From Chaenocephalus aceratus (taxonomy: Eukaryota > Chordata > Actinopteri > Perciformes > Channichthyidae), in assembly GCA_023974075.1 (NCBI GenBank), contig CM043801.1, positions 34,275,759 to 34,339,758 on the forward strand: a stretch of 64,000 nucleotides of DNA, read 5' to 3'. A program made the translations under genes and the position numbers. The notes under the pieces are model-generated. The model was not told the origin of the DNA. It saw nothing but the letters and a program-made list of their open reading frames with translations, and did not search any database. This document shows, one piece after another, positions 1 through 13,400 of the stretch. Within the stretch, counting starts at the first letter, position 1. Each line of letters opens with the position of its first letter.

Positions 1-463
1 CTAGCCTGGATCCACAAAAACATATTCTGTATATAGTTAGATTCCCCCTTCATGACAACGGGACTGCTGTTCCTAGCTCCTCTGTCTCACTGCTAGCTCC
101 GTGATGCTACAGCGGCTCAGCTCATGAGGAGAACACTACTTGAACTCGGCCGTGTTTGTTGTGTTGGCTCCTGGTGGACTATTTGTCATGCAAATATAGG
201 ATTTATCTGCGGTTAAAACAGACCGTCCATGAATGCCGTTTCTTCGGTAAGTCAACCCTGCATACTTTATGTTATGTTACTGGTGTTTTTATTAAGCTAA
301 CGTTAATGAATGTTTAGAGTTGGGTTAGCATTTGAGCAATCGTAGCTCCATCTGTGCTAACGATGCTATGCGTAGCATCCAAGAGTGTAAAACATTAAGT
401 GGGATGCTACTGTATACCAAAAGGCTTCTGTGCGAGGTTGCTAAAATAAGGTCATCCTTGTAT

Positions 464-495
<32 letters not shown>

Positions 496-1540
496 GCTAG
501 TTAGGTTACTGTATACATTGTTAAGGTTCATTTAAATTCGGTATGCTCTACTATAGCATAAAATAGACTAGCTAACGTCAACGTATTGTTGAAGAGAGGC
601 TTAGTGTATATTAAATCAACCTCACAATGAAATGTGTGTATCTTTAAAATATGAACGTCACATTTCAAGATAATAACGCTCCCTTAGATATTGTAATATG
701 GTTTGTTGAACTGGAGTTATTTATTGCAGCTAACCGTCTATCCGACGAACGACCCAAACATTGTTGTTTTTAATATTATTACCAATGCCTCTTTTAATTG
801 TATTATCCTCACACTTGAGAAACAGCCTTATCGTGGCTGTAGAACAGAACATGTAACTTAATGCCTGCATTTAAGGACGACGAATAGCGTAGTCAATGCT
901 TTAGTGACAAGGAAATGATTTGTTTAAATATTAGATACAGTATGACGTTATCTGTCATTTTATTAATTTTTTATTTATTTAATTAATAAAAAAAATGAAG
1001 CTTATCCATTGCATTGCATTTGTTAAATAGGTTTGTGTCTTACCCTTACGTGTGTGATACATATGAATAAAGCATTTGAAAACAAATTAATTTGACTGAC
1101 TCATGAAAACCTCATCCAAAGTAACAGTAAAATAAAAAGGACCTACACAATAATACTCAATCAAACTGATACAGTATAAGGACTGTGATATCCAGCAATT
1201 TCTTAAGTATAACAATAAGATTATGACCTGTTTTTAAAAGAAGATAAAAAGTTTGCATGTAAAGTCTGTAAGCTATGTATGTAACTTTACATCTGTTTGT
1301 TCAAAGTGTCCTCAAGGTGATCCAGACAGGCTGGACCAGAGGAGGAGAGACAGATCTGGACTCCTAGCAGCAGAGAACTTCAGCACGGATTCCAAGGTAC
1401 ACCTTTTTCATACTTTACAAAGAATGCATAAAGTAATGACTCTAATACACTGATATACATGCCATTAAACATGACTAAATACTAGATCACCTACACATCA
1501 GTGATGTTGAGTGTACTTTCTTAGAAAAAGGTTACATTTA
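1..1540. other. Non-coding DNA with two exon-like segments
   Basis: No coding region is convincing here. Two pieces look like small exons. One ends near 246-250 at a consensus donor (CG then GTAAGT). The other, about 1310-1396, follows a T-rich stretch ending AAAG and ends in AAG then GTACAC. A third exon-like piece lies at 7465-7632. They could be 5' untranslated exons of a plus-strand gene interrupted by the LINE at 1541-7056, but no product can be named. The spliced frame of the second and third pieces runs into an early stop, so I treat them only as candidates. Confidence 0.25.
464..493. repeat. (TTAG)n microsatellite
   Basis: About seven uninterrupted TTAG units, in an AT-rich background. 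It has no coding context. Confidence 0.8.
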
Positions 1541-2005
1541 CATTTTCATTTCATTTCATTTCAAACCTTTATTTATACAGATAAAATCCCATTGAGATCA
1601 TTGATCTCTTTTCCAAGGGAGACCTGCTCAAGTAGTTCCACATGAAACATAAAAACATAAATAGAACAACAAAAGGACATCATACAGCATCATTTACAAA
1701 ATTATCCACATGAACAGGTAGCTTCCGATTGAGTAGCATCCAACCGAGCTTTAAAAACATTTAGTGGCACCAGATTGTTAAGTTTCCATTTAATTTGCAG
1801 ACTATTCCAAGACAGAGGAGCTGCGCATCTAAAAGCTGTCTTCCCTAAGACAGTCCTAGCAGTTGGCACATTTAATAAAACCACAGTATTCGATCTCAGG
1901 CAGTAGCCACTTACAATTCTCCGTGAGATCAAGGAGCAGATATAAGATGGAAGTTTCCCTAACATGGCTTTGTATATAAAAATGTACCAGTGACTGAGCC
2001 TCCGT

Positions 2006-2371
2006 TGTCACAATGCACATGTTATGTCACGTTTGTAGTTTTGTCTGTGTTGGTGTGTTTCCTGTCTTATTGTGTTAAGTGTTCACCCCCGTTTCCTGCC
2101 TGTCTGCTTTCTGTCTGTTTCCCTCCCTGATTACCCGATTGTGTTCACCTGTTGTCCTTGTGTTTCTCCTCCCCTGCCCGGCTGTTTCTCGTTGTCATGA
2201 TTACCCCTCCCTGTATTTAGTCTTGTCTCTGTCTGTGTTCAGTGTTGGGTCATTGTTTGTTGGTGACGGAGTTCACCGGTGAGTGTTCCGTATCTCTGCA
2301 TATCTTTATAATAAAGGGTTTCTCTTAAGTTATCTGCATTTGGGTCCTGCTTCCTTCACTCATCCGTGACA
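2006..2371 (+). mobile_element. Solo LTR, 366 bp, 5-bp TSD
   Basis: The element begins TGTCAC and ends GTGACA, with TG...CA termini. It is flanked by perfect TCCGT direct repeats (2001-2005 and 2372-2376). Removing it and one TCCGT restores the surrounding LINE sequence. An AATAAA signal lies near 2310. This is a lone long terminal repeat of an LTR retrotransposon, with no internal coding region left. The superfamily (Ty3-like or other) is not resolved from the ends alone. Confidence 0.85.
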
Positions 2372-3424
2372 TCCGTACAGTTAGTGAAAGCAAACCAGCC
2401 CTTGCATACAGGGTACAGTGATGGGTTAATGCTTTACAGTTTGTCACAAATCTCAGTGCACTGTGATACGCAGCATCTAACTTGACCAGGCAATTGGCAG
2501 GTGCATTCATATAGACAAGATCCCCATAGTCCAGCACAGGTAAAAAGGTCACAGTGACTAGCCTTTTCCTGGCCTCAAGCGAGAAACAGGACTTGTTTCT
2601 GAAAAAGAACCCTAGCCTAACCCTCAGTTTTTTTTAGCAGGTTATTGACATGAAGTTTAAAAGAGATACAATCATCAAGCCAGATACCAAGGTATTTGTA
2701 ACAGGCAACAACTTCAAGTTTTGTTCCTTGCGTAGTTACAATATCTAAAACAGGCTCTGGTGTCTTTTTGGCTTTTGAAAAGAGCATTACCTTGGTTTTA
2801 TCCACATTTAAAAGAAGCTTTAATTCAGAGAGCTGAGTCTGAATAGTGTTAAAAACAGCCTGTAATTTAACAACAGCCTACTTAATGGAGGGACCTGCAC
2901 AATACATCACAGTATCATCCGCATTAAAAATGTAAAGTAGCTTCATCCACATTATCACCTACGCTGTTAATATATATGGAGAATAAAAGTGGTCCTAAAA
3001 CAGAACCTTGTGGTACACCATTAGAAATGTTTAACCACTCAGAAGACAGTCCATCAAAATGAACACATTGGGACCTTTCAGAGAGGTAGTTCACAAACCA
3101 TCCCACTGCAAGGCTGGATATGCCTATACTGGCTAGCCTCTGCTTTAAAATGCGATGATCAACGGTGTCAAACGCTTTGGAAAGGTCAATAAACAGAGCT
3201 GCACAACTCTGCTTATTATCTAAAATACTACAGTGTGAGAAAAAGTTTTTAGAGAGTACTTGTCCATGGACAAGTGAGTTTGGCAATTTACTTGTCCGAA
3301 TACATTTTTCACTCAAATTGGGGCCACTGGAATCTTCTTCTTCGCCATCGTATTTTACACTTTCCCACGGTTTTTACAACACCGCTAACGTAAGTGAGCG
3401 GTAAGATGTTACTGCATCACACAT

Positions 3425-5286
3425 AGGGTTGGGTATCGTTTGGATTTGAATGATTCCGGTTCTGCTTTTCGATTCCGGTTATTTTCGGTTCTCGATTCCG
3501 GTTCTTTGAGAGGGTAAAAATAAGTCCCATGACAAACTGGGAGAAAAATATATTTATGAAAACATTAAGTCAAATCTGTATTCCTATTTACAAATCACTT
3601 CATACTGTTTAATTTCTTACGGTTATTGAATACAATTATATAAAAATAATCTCTGCATTGTTTAGTTAGTTCTAAGTGGTGCAGTTTGAGAATGTAAAAT
3701 TGGCCCAGTGTCCTCTGATGTTACACTGCAACCTGCCTGTGAGACGGAGTCCAACCACACATGTCCAACACATAGGCCTAATAATAATAATACATTATTA
3801 TTATCTCAAAAAGAGAGATGCTAACAAATAATCTAGGAAATGTAACCACTTGGATTAAACCGGAGGTGACAAGTCTCGGTGTCATCCTTGACTCAGATTT
3901 GAACTTCAACGCCCATTTAAACAAAGTGACCAAAATAGCTTTCTTTCATCTCAGAAACATAGCGAAGGTAAGACCATTCATAAATCACAATGATGCAGAG
4001 AAGCTAATGCATGCTTGTATATCTAGCCGACTAGACTACTGCAATGCACTATTCACTGGTCTCCCCAAGAAAGCTATTGGAAGACTCCAGCTCATTCAAA
4101 ACTCTGCAGCTAGACTACTAACGAATACCAAAAGGAGGGAACACATTAGTCCTGTCTTAGCTACTCTACACTGGCTTCCTCTAACTTTTAGAATTGATTT
4201 TAAGGTGATTCTCCTCATATACAAAGCTCTAAATGGACAAGGACCCAGCTACATTGCTGACTCTCTAATGAACTAAACACCCGCCAGAACACTGCGATCA
4301 TCAGATGCAGGTCTATTAGAGGTCACCAGAAAGAGTCCTAAGAAGATCGGTGATGCAGCCTTTGTAAACTACGCCCCAAAACTGTGGAACACGTTACCCA
4401 ACAATATTAGGGAAGCCAATACATTAGGCATTTTTAAAAGGCAGCTTAAAACCTCTCTTTACCAAAGCATTTTACTGACTTTACACTATTATACTGCACT
4501 ATTCTCTGTGATTGACATTGCACTATTTCTCTGTTTTATTCCCCATGTTTTTATTTTTAATTATTTTATCCAACTTTATGCTTTGTTCTTGCTGCTTATT
4601 TTACACTGATTTTATGTCTTATTTTGTAGCCTACTGATGTAAAGCACTTTGAACTGCAATCCCCTGTATGAAAGGTGCTATACAAATAAAGTTATTATTA
4701 TTATTATTATTATATTTATAGCCTATAGGCCTAGCGCTTTTCTACAACTCAAAGACGCTTGCACGCTTACAAATGTCCTGCAATACATATGCTGCAGCTG
4801 CCCAGCTACTCACTGTTTGTAAAAGTAAATAAATAGTATAAATAGCATTTCAATAATGTACTTTCTATACCCTGCTTCATAAACAATACTGACATCCCTG
4901 TGCTCCTCCGAGTCTGGGGGTCCGGGGATGTGAGGACAGCGCGAGGACACAGACAGGGAGGCTGCTTCACTTCATAATCAAATGGTGGTCAATATTAACA
5001 ACACGGGAGCTAAAACGCTTAATAACCTTCATTACGTGTTAGAGAAAGAACATAAGAAAGTTTGACAAAGATGAGGCTGTTAAACGGGTAGCGGATCCGC
5101 TGTGTGTAGAAAGAGAGAGAGACGCTGAGCTGCACCGTGCAGCGATCAGCTGATACGGAGCATAGAGAGAGAGAGCTGCGGTCCGCGGGGCTCGGCCTCG
5201 CCTCCTGTCCTCACAACTCTTAATCTGGGGAGCGGACAATTGTTATTTGTTCCTACTCGGAACCGAGTTTTGCTTCCCAACCTGCC
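3425..5286. mobile_element. Possible nested TIR element
   Basis: The sequence AGGGTTGGGTATCG at 3425 has an approximate inverted partner ending TTCCCAACCT near 5284. Both ends are followed inward by degenerate GGTTC/GGAACC-rich sequence. No clear target-site duplication could be found, so the boundaries are tentative. Confidence 0.35.
3781..4719 (+). mobile_element. 5'-truncated L2-type LINE, 3' end
   Basis: The open frame 3818-4276 encodes the C-terminal tail of an L2-type reverse transcriptase: LGVILDSDLNFNAH, SSRLDYCNALFTGLP, QNSAARLLT and LHWLPLTFRIDFKV are all typical. An in-frame TAA follows at 4274, and the remaining tail motif (LWNTLPNNIREA) continues after it. The 3' end is AAATAAAGTTATTATT, an (ATT)n tail usual for fish L2 elements. 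ATAGGCCTA at 3772-3780 and 4725-4733 is a plausible 9-bp target duplication. Confidence 0.85.
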
Positions 5287-7056
5287 ACTGTGCTACACTT
5301 CCCGCCCCGCCCCCGTCTAACTGTACAGAAAGCGGCGAGATGCATTTCCTTATGAATCGACAAGCAGAACCGAAACTAACACTTCTAAACGAACAATGGC
5401 GGACACGGACAATTTGCGAATGAGTTCTGCCTTTTGTAAACTGAATTTATCAATAATTTGTCAATAAATCGGGGCGAAAAACGTCACTTGTCCGCCGGAC
5501 AAGTCAATTGAAATATCTACTTGTCCGATATTGTAAATAACACGTCCCGGACGGTGGGACGTGTACTTTTTCGCACACTGTACTAGTAATGTCATTCACC
5601 ACTTTCATTGTGGCAGTGATGGTGCTGTGTTGCTTTCTGAAGCCTGACTGATGTTTAGACAGGATGTCATTTGTACATAAAAACTCCTTTACCTGTTCAC
5701 TCACTAGGCGTTCAAGAACCTTAGCCAGAACTGACAATTTAGAGATTGGCCTATAGTTATTTAAAATAGTTGCCTCCCCTCCTTTCAGTAAAGGCAAGAC
5801 ATAAGCAGACTTCCATACTTTTGGAATTGTGTTAGTGCTGAGGGAGAGGTTAAAAAGAGAAGTAAGAGGTGGAGCAATAAAATCTGCAGCTATCTTTAAA
5901 AAGAAAGGTTCTAAGTTGTCCGGGCCAGCCGGTTTCCTAGGATCTAGCTTAGATAAGGCTTCATGAACAACATTGACAGTAAAAGGGGTAAAACTGAAAG
6001 GGTTTTCCAGACCACGTTGTTCAGAGTCACAGACTGTAGTGTTCACAGAAGCAGAGTTAGAAACGGAATCAAACATAGAACCGCAGGACACAAAATGCTC
6101 ATTAAAGCAATTTAACATGGTAGCCCTGTCCAATATAGAGCCAGATGCTGTGGTAAGGCACGGAGGTAGCTCATTACGGATCTCACCGGTTGATATCGAT
6201 TTTATTGCTTTCCAAAATTTCCTAGGATTATTTAGGTTTTCTGTGATAACTGACAAATAGTACTTCGACTTTGCGCTTTTGACATTTGAAGTGAAGCTAT
6301 TCCTTAGCTGCCTAAAACGCAGCCATTCTATCTCTGAGCCTGATTTCCTAGCCTTTGCCCAGGCCTTGTTTCTCTCATGAAGGAGACTAGACAGCTCAGC
6401 AGAAAACCAAGGATTGTCTCGTCCCTTTACTCTAAATTTACGCAGGGGTGCATGTCTATCAATGATCTCCATAAAACCAAGATAAAAATATGACCATGCG
6501 GTTTCCACATCAGCACACAGATCGATTTTACCCCAATCAAAATCAAACAGATCATGCACAAAACCCTGCTCCACAAAATGTTTTATGTCTCTCTTGATGA
6601 TAATGCGAGGTTTAACCTTTTGGACCTTAGTGTCCCTAATTGTGGCTACAACACAGTGATCGCTCAGATCATTTGCAAATACTCCCACAGAAGAATATTT
6701 ATGGGGAACATTAGTTAAAATGAGATCAATTAGGGAGGATTTATTAGGGGACTTAATATTTGGGCGAGTAGGACTGTCCACAATCTGAGTAACATTCAAT
6801 GAGATACAAAGGTTTTTAAAATCCTCTGACACTGCAGTTAACCAGTCCCAGTTAAAATCTCCAAGTAGGACTATTTCCTTGTAGTCTAGTTGTGATAAAA
6901 GATTTGCTAGTGAAGACAAGGAGTCTTTGACAGCTGAAGGGGGTCTGTAACAACTCACTACCATGACCTGTTGACCCTTTGCCACTTCTATATTTAAGGC
7001 TAAAAATTCAAATTGCTTACTGATCGATTTGGAAACTAATGTGGTTACATCTTACA

Positions 7057-9021
7057 AGTGATGTTGTACCAAGCAACATCACTTTTTTGTTCAACTTTCA
7101 CATTTCAATGTATTTAAGGCAAATATTATTGAACATATGAGAACTACGACCCTTTGTCTCTGCATACTGACTGTAAAAACATGTAAAAAGTGATTCTTTC
7201 AGTGAGACAACCGAACAGAGCAAGCTTCTACAGTTGCACTAAGCTTTGATAACAGTTAAATATTATTTTAATAATACATTTATTTCAATGTTGATGAATT
7301 TAGAACGGTTTATTCATAATCTGATTATCTTTGTAGTACACTGTTGAATTTAAAAACACATTCAAATAAAAAAAATCATTATATTTATAGTCCCTGAACA
7401 AAAACACCTCTTTCTTAAATAACACACTTGCTCTGCAATAATATGTTTTTTGATATTTCTGTTAGGAAAGGACACGCCTGAGAGACAGGACTGCTTCACC
7501 ATTTTCTCTTTCTCTGAGGGTCCAGAAGAACATTCAAGAGGGAAAGGAGAAGCTGATGTGATGAGATATAAGAGCAGTACAGGACATTCACTAAGAGACA
7601 CTTATATTGTAACACAAAGACCTGCAGACTGAATAGTTTTGTAGTCTAACAGGAACTTCATGTGTGTGTTGTTTTGTGTTTTACGTTGCACCTCAGAGAC
7701 AGTGTGATTATTGTCAGACCTATAAAGTTTGGCAAAAAAAAAAGTCAGCTGATCAAATGCATTTGCCTCACTTTATGAGCTTCACAATACTTGTGCCTCG
7801 TACCGCCGAGTTTGCAACGTCATAAATAAATGGTGCCAATCTTCAGTCAGATGTGAATGTGTAATCTAACATTTTCAGTAATAATAACGGACAAAAGTAG
7901 TGCAAATACAATTTATTGAAATGTGAACTAAAAGTTATGAAGCATGAACCATCACCATTTATTTTTTTTAAATAAAAACGAAATAATATACATAAGTTAC
8001 ACTAAATGTTAATCTGTTAAATGATTAAGTAAACACATTTTGTCAAATAAAGTGACAGGCTAGGCCCGTGCAGGTGGTAACAGCTATGCCCAGCATGGGC
8101 TAAGTTCTGTAGGTGCAGCTGGTGCAGGTCCTCCTCCATCAGGTCTGGTCCTCCTCCATCAGGCTTGATCCTCCTCCCTCAGGCCTGGTCCTCCTCCCTC
8201 AGGCCTGGTCCTCCTCCCTCAGGCCTGCAGGGTCTTTCCGGCCAAACCAACAGACAGGACGTTCATAAAGCTGAGGTTTTCCCCCAAAGTCTAATCATCC
8301 ATCCTGTGAATATGAGAGGGGGAAAAATAGTGTAATAGATGCTTTGGACAATAAGAAATATAAAGTTAACTGTTGAGTTGCTCAGTTTTTTAGATTGAAA
8401 CGGTTTAATAATACAAACAAAAGGAGAGGCACCGTAAAATAAAGATTGGTCTTTCAATAAATTGTGTTGATTTTGTCTTTTGAATTCTTTGTCTAAAGTC
8501 AAGTAGCTAGAACTGTTACTTATAGTTTGAATGATACAGTCTGGTTATAATGTTTGGAGGAGGCATCACAGGTAAGAGCACCATTTGTTGTGTTCCATCC
8601 ACAACAAATGCACACAGATTGATGTGTGTATTCATTTATTTACTATTTCTTGAATCATTACTGTCAGTCCAAAACAAGAGATTTTGTTTTAGTAACATTT
8701 AAAAAAAAAAACATTATCTCTTTTCCACTACACTATCTTGAATACTTTAGTTTTTACGTCACTACATTTATCTAACACCTTTAACATTGTAAAGGTGTCA
8801 CTTCGGACTCTGGGTAATTATGACAGCATGTCCTACTATTTTTGAGACTTTGAACAAACCAGACCTTCATCTATTAATGTAGAAAATAGTCAGCACATTA
8901 AACAATTATGAAAGTAATAATTAGTTAGCTCATTGTTCAAAATGAGCTCCAACTACAACAGTTAAGTCAACTCGTGCATCGGTAATTATAACAATAAATC
9001 AAATGATATAATATAATATAC
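7057..9021. other. Intergenic, no recognised gene
   Basis: The stretch holds an exon-like segment (7465-7632) preceded by TTTCTGTTAG. It also has the 20-bp minisatellite described separately, and a perfect 11-bp inverted repeat with a 7-base loop (8582-8592 and 8600-8610). Otherwise it is AT-rich with no coding signal. Confidence 0.4.
8127..8226. repeat. 20-bp minisatellite, five units
   Basis: Five head-to-tail 20-base units of the form GGTCCTCCTCCMTCAGGYYT. The last two and a half are nearly identical. There is no coding context. Confidence 0.85.
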
Positions 9022-9516
9022 CCTTGGTCTCTTCCCAGCTGGACGTGCCTGGAACACCTCCCTAGGGAGGCGCCCAGGTGGCATCCTAACTAGGTGCCCG
9101 AACCACCTCAACTGGCTTCTTTCGACGCGAAGGAGGAGCGGCTCAACTCCGAGTCCCTCCCTGATGACCGAACTTCTCACCTTATCTCTAAGGGAGACAC
9201 CAGCCACCCGGCGGAGGAAACCCATCTCGGCCGCTTGTATCCGCGATCTCGTTCTTTCGGTCATGACCCATCCTTCATGACCATAGGTGAGGGTAGGAAC
9301 GAAAATGGCCCGGTAGACAGAGAGCTTTGCCTTCTGGCTCAGCTCCCTTTTCGTCACAACGGTGCGGTAAAGCGACTGCAGTACCGCTCCCGCTGCTCCG
9401 ATTCTCCGGCCCATCTCACGCTCCATTGTTCCCTCACTCGAGAACAAGACCCCGAGATACTTGAACTCCTTCACTTGGGGTAAGGACTCATTCCCTACTT
9501 GGAGTGGACAGTCCAT
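9022..9516 (-). mobile_element. RTE/Rex3-type LINE fragment
   Basis: The minus-strand open frame of 176 aa is the region after the reverse-transcriptase catalytic core of an RTE/Rex3-like LINE. It contains KYLGVLFSSEG, GAAGAVLQSLYRTVV, LRRVAGVSLRDKVRSS and LRWFGHLVRMPPGRLPREVF. The frame stops making sense after AGKRPR near 9022, where the element is truncated and AT-rich DNA follows. The catalytic core and endonuclease are missing, so this is an inactive internal fragment. Confidence 0.85.
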
Positions 9517-10314
9517 CGGTTTCCTAATGTGTCTACTTTAAATACTTTCACAACACTTTCCTAATTATACTAGCATACTTTTACTAAAGTAACATTAACA
9601 TGTTTAGATGCAGGGATTTTGTAAGAGAGTATTTCGTATAGTGTAGCATGGTCTACTTGACTTATCTAACCAAAGTGATCGTTATGTTACTTTTGCAATT
9701 GAAATGATCAAATAAAGTCAACATTTCACAGTCTTTACTGAGCTGTGTGGAGTTTGTTCAACTTTTAAAAGATGTTTGAATGGTGATATACACATGATAG
9801 ATGTTAAAGACTAACGTTTATAATAAATACATTTGTATTGATTTTAATATATTTTCATAGTTCATACAATTATACGTATTGGGATCATTGGTATTAATGT
9901 GGACCGGAGGGAGAGGGTGACGATGAGCATAAGTTTCACTTTCCTTTTTATTTCAATTCCAACTTTGGTCATGAAGAATATGTTTCTCTGTTGTCCACGT
10001 TCATAAAGCATAAAACAACAGTATCAGAGCACGGTGCAGAGTCTCTAGATGAGTTTACAGTAGTCCCTCCTTATTATACATCCATGTTGTAGTCCGCTAT
10101 AGAAAATTGTAGTTTCCATAGTTTCCCCACAGCAGCAGACGCACATTCATGACGTCCGCTGGCGCATCATAAACACGTCGGATAGTGAAAGTGCAGTCGA
10201 TTCTCGAAAGTACCGCAGTCTCTTCTCCTAAGTCCTTTTGAATTCTCCTATCCACTATCCCTTAACCCCGTGACGTTTCACTCAGAGGTCAAGGAATAGA
10301 AGATAGGGTTAGAA
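9517..10314. other. Intergenic, nothing recognised
   Basis: AT-rich DNA with no coding signal, TIR pair or tandem repeat that I can support. Confidence 0.4.
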
Positions 10315-10442
10315 TTTAGGAGCTGATTTTTGGATTATCGGAACACAACCTGGGATTCCGGTCCTACGAAGCTGGTTCTCTTTTTAGCAGGCTAGATCTC
10401 CATGGTAACTTATGCTTAGCGGCTAACCTGGTCGGGACCAGG

Positions 10443-13400
10443 GGGGTATACTACGAAGCAGGATTTTCGTTTAGCAAGATAACTTCTGGGATTTCCGGTA
10501 CTACGAAGCTGGTTCACTTTTTAGCGGGCTAGATCTCCATGGTGACTTATCCTGGAACCTAGTCTGTGCTCCGAAGCAGGATAGGTTCCAAGATAAGAGA
10601 TCAACTCAGCGAAAGCACCACACCTGCTGACCAATCAGAGCTCAGTGTGCGGAGGAAATACAGTTTAAACTGCCTTTGCAGGAAAGACAGCCGACCAAAA
10701 TCACAGACTGTGTGAACGTGAAAATGAATAGAACATCACCTCGCATCTTCAAAGCAATCTGACTATTATAACCATACTATTATGTTAAGAAAGCTTAATT
10801 AAATATCTGCCACAACATAAGTAACCGGATCAAAGTAACATTACGTTGCCTACAGAATAATCTAGATGCTTCAGTAATGAACAATTACAGGCCCATATCA
10901 AACCTTCCATTTCTAGGTAAAATCATTGAAAAAGTTGTTTTTCAACAGTTGAGTAATTTCTTTCATTTAAATGACTGTTTTGATGTGTTCCAGTCAGGCT
11001 TTCATCCAAACCACAGCACTGAGACTGCTCTTGTAAAGGTCTTTAATGACATCCACTTAAACACAGACAGTGGCAGAACTTCAGTGTTAGTATTATTAGA
11101 TCTCAGTGCTGCGTTTGACACTGTTGACCACAGCATATTACTAGACCGACTGGAAAACTGGGTGGGACTTTCGAAAACAGTTCTAAATTGTTTTGAATCC
11201 TACTTAAAGGACAGAAACAACTTTGTTTCTATAGGTAAATACACATCTGAGTTGACAAATATGACATGTGGGGTACCTCAAGGCTCCATCTTGGGGCCTC
11301 TTCTCTTTAACGTCTACATGCTACCACTGGCTCAGATAATGAAAAACAACAAAATAAGTTACCATAGCTATGCGGATGACACACAAACACTGAGTAAGTG
11401 CATTGAACAAATCAATGACTGGATGTGTCAGAACTTTCTCCAATTAAACAAAGATAAAACTGAGGTAATGGTTTTTGGAGCCAAGGCAGAACGTATAAAA
11501 GTTAGCGCTGAGCTTCAGCCTGCAATGTTCAAAACAACAGATAAAGCCAGAAATCTAGGTGTAGTCATGGACTCTGACCTGAGTTTCAACAGTCACATTA
11601 AAACAGTTACTAAATCAGCCTACTACCACCTAAAGAACATATCTATGATTAAAAGACTAATGTCACAGCAGGATTTGGAAAACTTGTCCATGCTTTTATC
11701 TTCAGTAGACTGGACTACTGCAATGGTGTCTTCACAGGTCTCACTAAAAAATCTATGAGAAAGCTGCAGCTGATTCAGAACGCCGCTGCTCGAGTCCTCA
11801 CTAACACTAAGAAAGTGGATCACATCACTCCTGTTCTGAAGTCTTTACACTTGCTTCCTGTGTGTCAAAGAATAGATTTCAAAATACTGCTGCTGGTTTA
11901 TAAAGCACTTATTAAAGCACTTAAATACATTTCTGACCTCCTGCTAAATTATGAACCATCCAGATCTCTCAGGTCTTCAGGGACTGGTCAGCTTTCTGTC
12001 CCCAGAGTCAGAACTAAACATGGTAAAGCAGCGTTCAGTTATTATGCTCCAGATATCTGGAACAAACTCCCAGAAACCTGCAGGTCCGCTGCAACTCTTA
12101 CTACTTTAAAATCCAGGCTGAAGACTTTTCTTTTTGTCGCTGCTTTTAATTGAACTATTCATATCTTAGACTGCACTGTAACTTTTATCTATGTATTTTT
12201 TCTTTTTATGTTTATTTTATTAGCTTTTATTTTAATGACTGATTTTAAATGCCATTTTCTTAATGTCTTTCGTTTTTTGTAAAGCACTTTGAATTGCCTT
12301 GTGTTGAAAAGTGCTATATAAATAAACTTGCCTTGCCTTGCCTTTCCTTGCCTTACAGTCCGCGGCACTGTGAGTGCAGACGTCGATGTGTCCCATTATC
12401 ATTCATATCACATCATAATGTATCATATCTCCTTATCTGAGTCAGCTGAGCCGTATCTGGCTGTGCAACACTCAGTGTCACATACTGTATGCAGAAGTAT
12501 TATTTTAAGCAACATAAGTATATGAGTATAAGTGCTCACAGCTCCGTGGGAATTATTATATGCAATTTCTAAAAGGCTTTCACATTACTATAATTATATT
12601 TTTATTTAAATGTAGGCTACATTTTACACCAAAACGGAACACAAAAGCAGGACCAACCATCATACATTGAATTCCTTGACTAACAAGAGAAAGATTCATT
12701 CATTTAAATAAATATTTAACAACAAATGGGCCGGTTCTAAAGGTTCTTCAGTTAAGCCCGTTGAGAGGGGAAACAGCTGTGCACATGTCATCATTAAATG
12801 TCGTTTAAAAGTGACGTTTGAGTGAACGAGGACATCCCAATTAATACCTGAGGACTCCTCTGTCCTCGCGTCACCTCCTCGCGTCTCTCGCTCGCATCTT
12901 ACGGAGGCGGAGCTAAGACGCAAGGAAGGGAAGCGAGTGAGGGAAAGGAGGAGTCGAGGAGGGGTATTGGGATGAGGCTAGAGACTCGCCAGCAACAGGC
13001 GGCCACTTTCACCAGTCTGCTGACGTCATGTGCACGTTCATGTGTGTTGGAGGTGCTCTGTAAGGAAGTTTGAAGGAAGGGGCGGATTCTTTTCGGCTGT
13101 GTACTTTCAAATGTTAGTGCACTCGAGCCGGTTTCTGAGACTTACCTACACCACCTTTAAGTTGACGAAACACTCGAGTCAAATGTAATTGAAGTCAGAT
13201 CGTGTTTTAGACGGGGCAGTGATATCATAAACCTGTTAATGTACGCATTCAAACACTTTTTCTTTTACCAGCTGTATTCACCTTGCAGGTGCAGCTATGT
13301 GGCTTTGATCCTGGATAAAGTATTTAAGTCATGGATGTTTAAAGTTTAACTTCTTCATATTTGACTAATATTATAGTTGACTTTTCATGGAAGAAGTATG

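Larger units (their letters stand above)
3231..5580. mobile_element. Non-autonomous TIR DNA transposon, 5-bp TSD
   Basis: The terminal inverted repeats read CAGTGTGAGAAAAAGT on the left and, reverse-complemented, CAGTGTGCGAAAAAGT on the right. They are flanked by TACTA at 3226-3230 and 5581-5585. Deleting the element plus one TACTA rejoins the LINE reading frame exactly (…NDITS then ILDNK…). The short motif ACTTGTCC recurs several times near both ends. No transposase is seen. A 5-bp TSD with CAG-type ends is compatible with a minor hAT group, but the superfamily is inferred. It carries a further putative element and an L2. Confidence 0.8.
1541..7056 (-). mobile_element. 5'-truncated LINE (L2/CR1-like), broken by insertions
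   Basis: This is a minus-strand non-LTR retrotransposon. The long open part (7050 down to 5581) starts inside the AP-endonuclease domain: GDFNWDW and SDHCVV are visible near its start. It continues into reverse transcriptase (NNYRPIS, HQSGFRK). RT resumes at 3230 with ALFIDLSKAFDTVDHR and [13 protein letters not shown]. The catalytic motif reads NADDT near 2910, followed by an in-frame stop, and the C-terminal part is broken into short frames (2805-2617, 2552-2377, 1965-1702). The 3' tail near 1545 is a short (AAATG)n repeat. A solo LTR (2006-2371) and a TIR transposon (3231-5580) interrupt it. The N-terminal part is missing, so it cannot be active. Confidence 0.85.

Noticed and set aside
5973..6260. 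95-aa plus-strand frame
   Set aside because: It is antisense to the LINE endonuclease-RT frame.
1500..7070. GTGATGTTG at 1501-1509 and 7062-7070 as target duplication of the LINE
   Set aside because: The left copy is about 35 bases from the LINE tail, so the match may be chance.
9094..9483. 129-aa plus-strand frame
   Set aside because: It is antisense to the RTE/Rex3 fragment.
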